From Symbiodinium natans (taxonomy: Eukaryota; Sar; Dinophyceae; Suessiales; Symbiodiniaceae), in NCBI GenBank assembly GCA_905221605.1, contig CAJNDS010000890.1:721563-766562 (forward strand): 45,000 bases of DNA, in the 5' to 3' direction. Positions 26,228 through 38,000 of the stretch are shown here, in pieces. The position numbers and the translations under genes are program-made. Within the stretch, counting starts at the first letter, position 1; every line of letters starts with the position of its first letter. Below the pieces are notes generated by a model, which worked only from the letters and a program-made list of their open reading frames with translations, did no database searches and had not been told where the DNA came from.

Positions 26228-29200
26228 CTCTTTCTTTCTTTCTTTCTCTCTTTCTTTCTTTCTGTCTTGCTTTCCTTCTTTCTTTATTGCTCTCTTTCTT
26301 TCTTTATTTCTTTCTTTCTCTTTTTCTTTCTTTATTTCTGTCTTGATTTCCTTTCTTTCGGCCTTTCTTTCTTTAGTTCTTTCTTTCTTTCTGTCCTGCT
26401 TTCCTTTCTTTCTTTCCTTTCTTTCTTCCTTTCTTTCTTTCTTTCTGTCTTGCTTTCCTTTCTTTCTTCCTTTCTTTCTTTCTTTCTTTCTCTCTTTCTG
26501 TCTTTCTTTCTTTCTTGCTTAAAAAACAGAAAAAAAACACAAAAAAAAACCAGAAAAAAACACAAAAAAAATACCCTACCCCGTCCTTGCGAGGTTTGGG
26601 GCGTCAGGTTTCTGGGCTTCGGGTTGATACAATGTTTGTGGGGGGTTTTGAAGTTTTAGGTTTAAGTAGGGGGGCTTGCTGGGTTTAGGATGTCGGGTTT
26701 AGAGCTACTACCTTAGTCAGACCCAAAAACCCGAAACCCGAAACCCTAAACCCTAAACCCTAAACCCTATACCCTAAACCCTAACCCTAAACCCTGAACC
26801 CTGCACCCTAAACCCTAAACCAAGTTCGTAACCCTTGGGCTTGGGAAGCCTTGCAAGGAACCCCATCAAAGGCGCTTGAGGGTGAAGCAGGGTCTAGGTT
26901 TAGGGTTTAGGGTTTAGGGTTTAGGGTTTAGGGTTTAGGGTTTAGGGTTTAGGGTTTAGGGTTTAGGGTTTAGGGTTTAGGGTTTAGGGTTTAGGGTTTA
27001 GGGTTTAGGGTTTAGGGTTTACGCCCTGTACCCCATACGTCTGTCCGACCCACGCTCATGGGGGTTTAGGGCTTAGGGGGTTGGGGTTTTAGGGGTTTAG
27101 GGTATAGGGGTTAAGGGGGTTAGGGTTTTAGTGGTTTAGGGGTTTATAGACCCTACAGACCCAGCGGGAGTCCTCGTCCCCTTCAGCTGGGGATATTCCT
27201 TGGCTCTGGCACACGGAGGCAGTTTTTTTTTGCGGAAGGGTTCAGGGGTTGAGGGCCGCTCGCCTTCTTCGTCCCTAAGGTAAGGTCTACCTAGCCCTCA
27301 AAAGCACCCATAATGACTGCCTGTGCCTACGTGCGCTTTGCTTTTATGGGTCCTGGTGGTATATGAGGGTGCTGTGGCGCCCTAACCCTAAACCCTGAAC
27401 ATTAAATCCTCAGCCCTAAAACCAAAAGTGTAAACACGGGCAGGCAAAGGCTCCCGACGTAGGACCCACCATTATGAGCGACAAAGAAAGGGAGGTCCGT
27501 GCATGACCCTAAACCCTGCGCCCTAAACTGGCCCTAAACCCTTTGGGGTATTCAAAGCGGCGCCCGCATTGACAGAACTGACCATGACAAGCACCCCAAG
27601 AGCCTAAATCCACCAAGAACCCCGGGTGACTATGTATGGATGCTCTTCATGACTTCATGATGTGATGTGGCACAAGTAGAAAAGTTCTATCTTCTATAGA
27701 AGTTGTACAGTATAATGCAGTACATCAATAGTAATGAGCCAATGTAAAATTCAAGAGCAGTGCAGCAAACGTATGGCAAAATTAAAGAATCGAAAGGTGT
27801 GGTGTAGTATAGTACTGCACAATCCAATCTCGTGCATTTTAGTATCTTCGTGTGGTCTCATGTATTGTATGGCACGGCAGAAAAGTAGGGTAGAACATAA
27901 CAAGGCATTCGTATGGTATTCTTCGTACAGTAAGATATTTCGACGTTATGCCATAGTGAACAAATGTATTATAAAGAACATAACAGATGATTTAAGTTGC
28001 GCCATAGAGGATAACATAACATCATATAGCACTATAGCACAGTCGAATGCAGGCCGAGCGACGCAGGGTTTCCAGAACATTGTTGGTCAAACCCAGCAGC
28101 ACGGCACTCTGGGGGCCGTTCCAGGCCATGGAGAGTGCCTGCTAGACTACTTCATCCAAGAGGAACCCAGGAATTTGCCAAGAATAGAAAAGGGTACCTT
28201 TTTTTGCTAAAAAGGGGCTTACAAGGGAACCTAAACCCCAAAATTAGGGAATAGGGGCCTACTCTGGGGGGCTAGTTGGGCGTTTCCGATAGTAAGGGAC
28301 CCTTCAGACAGGTTTAGGGTTTAGGGTTTAGCGTTTAGGGTTTAGGCTTTTGGGTTTTGGGTTTCCCAAACAGCAGCAACCCCTTACAGTAAGGTGTCTT
28401 TTATTCAAGAACCCCTTGCACTGAGGAACCCCTCTCATTTGCATCATATACCGGACGTCTGTGATCCAAGGGGTTTTGGGGTTTATGGGGTTTTGGTCCT
28501 GGGGTGTGCTTTGGCCCACGCCTTGCCCGTGCACCGATGCGTCTGCAGATGCGTGAATTCCTGAGTACAGCAGGTGGCTAGGTACGGGACAGAAGGGTTT
28601 AACTTTATGGTTCCTACTACATAAGGAAACCGCAAGAAGCTTAAAACAGATCAGGTATGGGCTAAGTAAGGTAGAGATGGGCCCATGGCTCAGGGTCTAA
28701 AGGACGGTGTTATGGTTTAGGGTTTGGGGTTCAGGGTTTAGGGTTTAGAGTTCAGGGTTTCGGGTTTAGGGTTTAGGGTTTCGGGTTTAGGGTTTAGGGT
28801 AACCCTGAGGGTCCATACAGACAACTCTTGCTTGCATCAGGGAAGCACTTGGGGCTTGCTAGGTCGATTCTAGGTGTTGCTTTAGGGGGGGGTTTGGGTT
28901 TAGGGTTTAGGGTTTAGGGTTTAGGGTTTAGGGTTTAGGGTTTAGGGTTTTAGTTTAGGGTTTAGGGTTTAGGGTTTAGGGTTTAGGGTTTAGGGTTTAG
29001 GGTTTAGGGTTTAGGGTTTAGGGTTTAGGGTTTAGGGTTTAGGGTGGGGGTTCAGGGGTGGGTTGAGGGGGGAGGGGTAAGAGGGAGGTAAGAGGGGGGG
29101 CTAAGAGGGGGATTCAGAAGGGCCTGTCATTCAGGGTTCGCCCCGGGGCTTCCTACATTTCTGAACCCCTAAATCCCTAATCCCTAAGCCCACCATTTCG

Positions 29201-32200
29201 TTCTCAAGGTTTAACGTTTAAGGTTTAGGGTTTAGGGTTCGAACTCGATACTCGGAACTTACCCGGCCACGGCACATCCGCCGCATGGTCCTCCTCTTCT
29301 GCAGCCTCCTCGACAGTGTCGGCGGTCTGCAGGCACATGGCTCCCCCCCCCCTCCCCGAAAAAGGGTTTAGGGTTTAGGGCTTAGGGTCCTAAAACCTAA
29401 ACCCTGAACCTCTTCTTTAATATTGTTCTTCTTTTTTTTTTTTGGGGGGGGGGGGGGGGGGGTGGTCATGTTTAGGCTTCGCCCAGGAAGGGAACAGATT
29501 GTACAGAGAGAACGGCCCACTTGGGACTTTGAAGAAGTTTCTTGGGAAGTGCATGGCAGGACATGCCGCCCTGGCAAGAAACCTAAACCCTAAAGCCCAA
29601 ACCCTAAAAACTAAAACCTAAAAACTAAACCCCAAACCCTAACCCCTAAACCCTAAACCCTAAAACCTAAACCTGAACCCTGAACCCTGCACCCTAACCC
29701 TAAACCCTAAACCCTCACACCCTAAACCTGCACTTCGAAGACGGAGGGCCCTCCGGTGCGTAGGGCTCGGGGCCTATCCGGGGAGTTTCTTGGGATGTTC
29801 CCCCTTTATACTAAGGGTTTAGGGTTTAGGGTTTAGGGTTTAGGGCTTAGGGTTCAGGGTTTAGTATCCCAAAAAGTGTAAAGTGTACTCACTCAGCTAC
29901 TAAGTAATAGGGATATAGAGTACCCCCAATTATGACCCTTAGTTATGACTGTTCGTAAAAGAACAACCCAAGGGGTTTACGATAATAGTAGGGGTACCTT
30001 ATTGGGGTCCCGCTTATGAGGGGATCCTACCATTTGGGGTCGATTTTAGGAGGTTCCCTATTTTCGTAAACCCCCATGTTATGGGGCTTAGCAGCTTAGG
30101 GTCTAAGGAGGCCTGTCAGGATTTTCCGAACATTTTACCCGTGCTCGCGACCTGATAGTGTATCCGGCTTAGAGTTCAGGGCTTAGCCGTTTGCGCAGTC
30201 CTTTGACCGGAGCCTTCAAAGCCAAAAGCGCTTGCAATTGCCAGGAACCCATGGGCCCAAAGAAGCTGCAAAACATCGCGGCCTCAACAGTTACAGTAGC
30301 ATAGGGTTGTGGGGGGTCATTCTCGTATATTTAGAAAGGGACCATAAGGAACCACTGCCACGACCCCTAAGGTCGAAGAAACCCTAGACCCTAAACCCTA
30401 GACCCTAAACCCTAAACCCTAAACCCACTCGAGGCAAGGAGCGCAAAGCAAACCCTAAACTTGGGATGTTCCCTCATTTACTAACAGTCATGAATAGGGA
30501 TTGTAATAGGGGGAACTCTAACCCCGATACAGTGGGTTTAGGGTTAACCCGAAGGGTCCCATGTGCCTTATAATTATATACTTGGACCCCAAAGTCCTTA
30601 TATAGGAAGTACTTTAAGGCCCAAGTATTCCCTATTTAGGTACATGGCCCTTAGGGTATTATAAGGGGGAACATCCCAACCCTAAAGCCTGAACCCCTGG
30701 TCGCAGGCACACTTAAATTCAAGCTAGCTACAGCTAAGCTGGTGCTGAGTCCAAACCGAAGCCCGACACATCTCAACGCTCCTAAACCCTAGCCCAAACG
30801 TTTTAGGGTTTAGGTCGAAACCCGAAACCCTAGACCCTAAACCCCCAAACTTCATGCCAGTCTCGTCTGGCCTTGTCCTGTGCCTCGGCGTCTTCCCCAG
30901 GCTGCGTGGTTTTCCTTTGGAGACTTATAGATTGTTGGTTAGGGCGTGGGGTTTCGTCGGGCTTTTGAGGGTTTAGAGTTTGGGGTTCGCGCAGCGAAGA
31001 AACGAGGAATGATTAGTCGTCTCCAGTACTACGCTCGTCTTGAAAATCCCTAGCGAAAGCTCAGGACCCCTAATACTGTAATTCTGGGTTTTGGGATCCT
31101 TTTGAATAAGATCCTCTAAGGGACGAAAAGGGCCATATTAGGAGTAAATAAAGGGCACCTCTTGGGGGTACATCCTTAAACAAAATAAATAAATAAATAA
31201 ATATATATATATATACAGCCTTAGGGGTACGTCTTAGGAGTACACCCTTAGGGGTCTGAGTGTTACGCCCTTGAGGACTCGTTCTTCAAAAGAAGCCAAA
31301 GCTAAGAAACTCCACCTGGAGGCCCAGTTGATGAGGTTTTCTCCTCGGATACGAATGGCTGGGCCGTGTGCACGCGGGTCAGGTAAGCATGAACCCTAAG
31401 GGTCCATGCACCAAAATAGGGAATACTTGGGCCTTAAAGTACTTCCTACATAAGGACTTTTGGGCCCAAGTATATACTTATAAGGTACATGGACCCTCAG
31501 GGGAATGTAGCCATTTCAAAGAGGCTGCCATGTACGTCTTCGAAAACTGGAGTTCCGGGACAGGGTCCGGGTTGCGCCATTGGAAATCGTGGAGCTCTTG
31601 CACGAGGATCTCCGCGAAGATGGTCCCCACATTGATTTCATCAGTCCAGAACGCCATGTACGTCTTCGAAAACTGGAGTTCCGGGACAGGGTCCGGGTTG
31701 CGCCATTGGAAATCGTGGAGCTCTTGCACGAGGATCTCCGCGAAGATGGTCCCCACATTGATTTCATCAGTCCAGAACGGATTAGGGCTTATAGGGGAGC
31801 ACCATAGCAACCCCGACTACCTCCAAAGCCTACCTCGACTATCCCAAAGGTGCATGTACCTCATTGTTATGTACCTGGGCCCTAAAGTCCCTACATTGGA
31901 GGCACTTTAAGGCCCAAGTATTCCCTAAATCCTAAACCCTAAATATCCCTAAACCCTATCAAGGTACATGAACACTTAGTGTAAGTTGACTTAACCCGAA
32001 GGTGGAGGAGTTCCTACGCTTTAAAGCGTGTGGGAGGCCTCAGGCCCAGCCACAGGCGGATTAGGGCTTAGGGCTTAGGGACTAGGGGCTTAGAGGAAAC
32101 CCTAACTTAGTTGAGGGAAGACAAGGACTGCTGCGGTTGGCGCTGCGCATTCACATGACCGCCACATGCTGTGACAAGGCGCATAAACCCTTGAACCCTA

Positions 32201-35050
32201 CAATCCTAACACCCTAATTGACACTCTAAAACCCTGAAACCCTAACACCCAAAAGCCTAAAAGGCTAAAGCCCAGAAAGCCTAACACTCTAAAACCCTGA
32301 AAGCAACCCGAAGCCCTACAACCTAAACCCTAAATCCCTAAACCCCTAAACCCCTAAACCCACTAAAACCCCTCAACCCCTAACCCCCCCTAAACCCCTC
32401 AACCCCTAAACCCTAAACCTAAACCCTAAACCCTAAACCCTAAACCCTAAACCCTAAACCCTAAACCCTAAACCCTAAACTCCCGGTGCCAGCCGAGCCA
32501 CTTCCGCTTCTTGGCGCTGATCCCTAGTGGCTCGATGGGGTTTGGGGTTTAGGGTTTAGGGTTTAGAGTTGAGGCTTGGGGATAAGGGGGGTAAGGTTAA
32601 GGCTTTGGGGTTTAAGGTTTTAGGGAGTAAGGTTTAGGGTTTAGGGTTTTTGGGGGGTTAGGTTCAGGGTTGAGGGTGAACCTTCGGCTACCATGTGGGT
32701 CGGTTCGAAGCGGGGGGAGGTGCTCAAGTGATGGTGATTTACAACCCTGCTTGCATGTGTTTCCCTACTACACAACCCTGCTGGGTTTCCCACTACCTCC
32801 CCCCTCCCCCCCCAGGTTCCCCATAATTACGGCTTTTTTTTGGGATAGCTAAGCCGATTAAGGTTGTTTAAGGGGGGAGCCTAGGGGGATAGTAGCCCTA
32901 AACCCTAAACCCTAAACCCTAAACCCGAAAACCCTAAACCCTAAACCCAAGGAAACCCATGATGCTCGCCATGAAACTCGTCAGAGCGGGATCCCATAGT
33001 CTAAGACCGGCAGCCACAGCAACGAGGCTCACCCTAGACTCCAAGCTCCAGAGAGCCACAGACCCAAAAGAACCCTAGACCCAAAAGTCCCAAAAACCAA
33101 AAACCCTGCGCCCTAAACCCTAAACTCTAAACCCTAAAATCTGAAGCCCGTGTTGATGGGTTTTGGGGCTTAGCAAACGGATGGGCGTACCATGTGGCAT
33201 CTTATTCAGGGCCCCTGAACCCTAGACCCACAACCTCTTATGCAAGGATCTGGGATGCTTGGGAGGGCTCATTCTAGCCCTTTTAGGTGAGCTGCGTCGT
33301 TCGCGCCGCTTCCGCCGCTTCGCCACCTGCCACGCGGAGAGGCGCCCGAAAGCACAGGGTGACTATAGGGGAACCCCCCGCAAGCAAATAAAAATCCAAA
33401 TGAAACATAATTATAAGGAAGAATTGCATCATTTTTGGGGGCACTGAACAGTACTCCATATATACTCCCTATGCTATACAAATTAAGGGCCCACCCTTTA
33501 AGAGGAGGTCAGGTGCCACATTAAGGGCCCATGAAACTACCCCTAGACTTAAACTACAGCCATTCATTACGAGCTGTTGCTTGTGGCCGACAGGTTTGCC
33601 AAGAGCCGAAGGGACTGAACTAACAAAGGGTCTCGGGTAGCTTTCGCGTGCCTTGGGGGTTTAGGGTTTATGGTTTGGGTGTACCGTAACTGTTTAAACA
33701 CCTGTGTAGGAAGACGTGGCAGCGTGTAACAGCAAGAAGGTTTGGGCGTCAGTGTCAGGGGGGTTGGGTTTGGGGCTTGGCACTGAAGACCAGAAGCAAA
33801 CGATACAGCCATCAGCACAGCCCCATCATCCACCTGGTTGGCGGAGAAGCAACGAAAAACCTGTCAACAGGTTGGGGGGCAAAGGAATAGAGTTTAGGGT
33901 TTAGGGTTTAGGGTTTAGGGTTTAGGGTTTAGGGTTTAGGGTTTAGGGTTTAGGGTGTAGGGTTTAGGGGGGTTTCCAAACGCTACACTCTTTCCCTATA
34001 AGCAGGAAGCCATGGGAAGTCCTCTACTTGCCCACCCTTTTTCACAGAACCCTAACCCAAAATTGTTAGACTCTACACCTCGGGCCATTAAACGGATAAG
34101 GGCTTCTAACACTTTGGAAAACCCTAAACCCTAAACCCTGAACCCTGAACCCTAAACCCTAAACCATTCAAATTTTTCCCCAGGCAGCCAACACTGTCGC
34201 CGTTAAAACCCCAAAATGGCGGCTTCGGGCTCCAGGCTTGGGGTTTAGGGTTTAGGGTTTAGGGTTTCAGGGTCGATATATACGGCTTTGGGCGACTCAA
34301 CACCCTAAACCCTAAACCCTCAACCCCTGAACCCTAAACCCCTCAAACCCTAAACCCTAAACCCCTGAACCCCTGAACCCTGAACCCTAAGCCCTAAACC
34401 CCAATGAAACCCTAAACCCTCAAGCCTAGGCAATTTGGGGGCTTTAGGAGCTTCGGGGGCTTGGGGGCTTAAAGGGCCCATGGCCCAGGGGTTTCTGTTA
34501 AGAGGGCCTCCCGTTTATAGGTTCCAGAAGAGCCCCTCCCTAAACCCTAAGCCGTAAGAGGCTTGACCAAAGTAACCTACCAAACTTAAGGCTTGTTGGG
34601 TCTTGAGTCTAATGTTGAAACCATGGATCCGAAGCATGGGCCCTTATTCTATCTACATATATCTATATATAGTGTATATGAGGGTTATATGGGACCCAAA
34701 TTAAGGTCCCATACCTGGAGCCCTACATTGAGGTAGTCTAGGGTTTCGGCGTTGTTTAGGGGGGCAGGGCGTTGCAATCTTCGCATGTGACCTGAAGAGC
34801 CGTCTACATTTGGGACACGTGGTGCTCAACTCTTATCAAATCCTGAACCCTAAATAGACCTTAGGGAAGCCCGAAACTATGAACCCTAAAATCAGAACCC
34901 TACAATCTGAACCCTGAATCCTAGACCCAGACGCAGCCCCGGTCGGTGCGCAGCCTCCACCGTGCGCCCAGAACCTTGGCACAGAAGCACCTGGCATTTT
35001 GTTCTTTTTTGTTATTAATTTAATATTTAAATTATGTATATATATATATA

Positions 35051-35091
<41 letters not shown>

Positions 35092-38000
35092 TTATTTATT
35101 TATTATTTGGGGGGGTCTTTTTGTTTATTTATTTTGGTGTTGTGTGTGTGTGGCTGTTAAGGGTATCTTACATTTGGGGACGTTTAGTTCTCTAGGGCTT
35201 GCAGGTCATTCTCCCAAGACTTCTTCGCAACCTGCCATGCTTAGCATATCCTAGACCCTAAACCCTAACCCTAAACCCTACACAGTCCTTCAGGGAAGGG
35301 CGCGGAGTCGGAAACCCTTTAGCGTTTAAATCCGAAACCCGACGCCCTTGAGCCCTAAACCGAAAACCGCGTCCACGCCCCCAAACCCTAGTTAGCTTAG
35401 AACTCTAGATGCCTCGAACCCTAGAATCCTAGCACCCTAAACCGAAAACCCCAGAACCCTGAAACCCTAACCCTAGAACCCTAAACCCTACTAGAACCCA
35501 CTAAGCCTTCTCTCGAACCATAGAACCTTAAACCCTCAAACCCTGAAAACCCTCAAACCTTCAAGCCACCTTCAAACCTTCCAACCCTCAGACTCAGACC
35601 CCTAGACCCCTCAAACCCCTAGACCCTAAACCCCTAAACTCTGAACCCTAATGGATTTCGCTGAGCTTCCCTGGAACCCTAGAAGCCTATACCTCCAAAC
35701 CCCCAAACCCCCCAAACCCCTAAACTCCTTAAACCCTTAACCTTCAAACCCTCAAACCCCCAGACCCTTAAACCCTAGGCCCCTCACCCTGAGCCCTAAA
35801 CCCTAAACCCCTAGAGCCCTAAACCCTTAGCTTGTTGTCCAGGGCGAGGCCATCACACACTGGAGGATAAACCGTCATGGCATCGTTTGGTTGTGTATTT
35901 CCCCCACTGTTCCCTCTCTGCCCAGCAGTCCACCGATCTCGACCAGCTCGACGTTGTCCACCTCGGATCACTGTCCCAGCTCCTGAAGTTTAGGGTTTAG
36001 GGTTTAGGGTTTAGGGTTTAGGGTTTAGGGTTTAGGGTTGCTTGCCCCAAGCCACTCCCTCCACTGCTGTGCCGACCATCCATTGCACCACGCAATGAAA
36101 GTACTCGGAACTGAAGAGGATGAGGAAAATGCACTCCTGCACGTAGAAGAAGACGACGCCGGCCCCTCAAGCCCCGGGGGAATTTCAGCATCACGAACCG
36201 AAACCCCTGAACCCTAAGCCTAAACCCTACTAGAACCCACTAAACCTTCCCTTGGACACTGGAAACCTAAACCCTCAGACCCCCCGAAACCCTAAACCCC
36301 TTAAGCCCTGAACCCCAAGACCCCTCAAACCCTCATACTTTCAAACCCTAAACACCCCTACACCCTAAGTCCCTAAGACCCTCACCCCCTAACCCCCTAA
36401 ACCCCCTAAACCCCCTAAACCCCCTAAACCCCCTAAACCCCCTAGCCCTCAACCCTAAACCCTCAACCCTAACGCCTCGAAGTCCAAGGTTGTTGGCTCC
36501 ACAAAGCGCAGCGACGTGGCCTGGCCCTGGCCCTCCTGTTTGGAACGTTACCCTAAGTATTTAGGGATTAGGGTCACGTAAAGTTTTGGGTTCTAGCCTT
36601 TAGGGTTCATAGAGCTTAGAGTTTAGTGGTTAGAGATTGTAGGGTTGAGTAGGTTAGAGTTTAGAGTCCGGAGTGTAGGGTTTGGGGTTTATAGAGTTTA
36701 GGGAGTAGGGGTTTAAAGCTTTAGGGTTTGGTGTTGGAGTGTCGGGTTCAAGAGCTAAGGCTTCGGAATTCGAAGCTTTGGTAGGGTGATCTGCGGTCCC
36801 TTGGGTTTAGGGTATAGGGGCAGGTCTTTTCATCAATTCCGGGGTATTGGCCCCAAAACCCTAAACGCATTGGGGTCTGGGGCCTGGACGTCAAGTATTT
36901 ACACTTTAACCATCACCTCGCCTCCGGCCCAAAACAGGCGGCTCTGTAACATTTCCTTTAACGACTACTTTCTGTCTTTCAATCTAAAACCATTATAGGA
37001 TTGCTAGGCAATCCTAAAAAAAGTAGGTTTTGGGTTCTTAAGGGATACTTCCAGGGACCTAATACTTAGGGTACTAGCACCGTGAAGGACACGATAGCTA
37101 GGTCCTTGGAAGTGTAGGAGCAATTGTGGTCCCTTTTCGGGGCTCCTGCCTTTCATACTGGCCCTCATATTGACAGTGCATCATACCAGGGGCCAGCGTT
37201 TTGCAATAGAAAATGCTGCTCTTTCTGAAGCTTCTTTTATCCGTATCTCTAAACCCTAAACCCTAAACCCTAAAGCAGAGGTAATCCTATCTCACGAATT
37301 AACTGAGATCTGGACCCTGGCATCCGACCCATGCACCCCTTGAGGCACATGTGTTGTGATCTGGGGATCTCCCTTGAGAGCTTAAAGCCCTAGTGTAGGG
37401 TTTTAGGGTTTAGGGTTTAGGGTTAAGGGTTAAGGGTTAAGGGTTCAGGGTTTAGGGTTTAGGGTTTAGGGTTTAGGGTTTAGGGCCAAGAAGCCCGAAA
37501 CCCCAAAGCATTTTGGGGGATCTCCCTTTCTAAGAAAGCCACATGGTTCCTTAACATGGATCCTGAAAAAGAGGCCCCTTATATGCCTCTTATCGACCCT
37601 ATACGAATAAAGGGCCCACACATCAGAACCCTTTAAGGGACGTAAGGGACCGTATTAAGGGCCCATGTAACTACCCTTAGACCCTTGGCATCTTGGTATC
37701 CTATCATCTAGTGACTAGTTCATGGTTGGGATAGCATTACAAAACTTAAGCTTCTATTCCTCATTGAGTTTTAGTACCCTAAACCCTAAACCCTAAACCC
37801 TAAACCCTAAACCCTAAACCCTAAACCCTAAACCCCATGTTACCCCCACTATGACAAAGCTATGATGAGAAAAATTCCCTCCCCCCGGCGGTCCGCACGC
37901 GGGAGAGATCCAAGGAAGTGAGCCAAGGAGGTGGCACCTGGCTCGCTTACGCGGTTTGGGGTTTGGGGTTTAGGGTTTAGGGTTCAGGGTTTAGGGTTTA

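Larger units (their letters stand above)
24970..28054. other. Large WDR3 intron: duplicated block, (CTTT)n and telomere-like arrays
   Basis: From high to low: an AT-richer stretch (27.66-28.05 kb), islands without recognised coding (27.1-27.6 kb), a 125-bp TTTAGGG array, a 400-bp CTTT microsatellite, a 283-bp duplicated block and a T-rich stretch (24.98-25.15 kb). The last reads as lysine-rich peptide on the minus strand, but only because of its A-rich coding strand. Confidence 0.6.
33327..35198. other. WDR3 intron with family B elements, no exon seen
   Basis: Contains a right half of family B (about 33450-33549), a TTTAGGG array (33893-33967), CCCTAAA arrays (34100-34425), a family B relative with an AT-rich core (34620-34742) and a long (TA)n/(TTTA)n tract (about 35027-35105). 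Islands at 33.56, 33.72, 34.2, 34.8 and 34.95 kb show no family match. Confidence 0.55.

Noticed and set aside
26086-26659. Phe/Leu/Ser-rich frames that look like a membrane protein
   Set aside because: Translation of (CTTT)n; hydrophobicity is a by-product of the repeat.
27734-28210. 158-codon plus-strand frame
   Set aside because: It overlaps WDR3 exon 18 on the opposite strand and family C, shows no recognised domain, and its composition follows the local AT-rich sequence.
32940-33060. Minus-strand reading with [11 protein letters not shown], like a WD40 strand
   Set aside because: It lies within the charged linker region in gene order and fits no blade there; probably a chance match. 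It also shows how easily WD-like words arise by eye.
33700-33860. Minus-strand reading [14 protein letters not shown] as a WD40 strand
   Set aside because: Position and phase do not fit between exons 11 and 12, and no blade is expected there.
36060-36190. Plus-strand acidic peptide [17 protein letters not shown] as a linker exon
   Set aside because: Wrong strand for WDR3; no other plus-strand exon of the same gene was found nearby.
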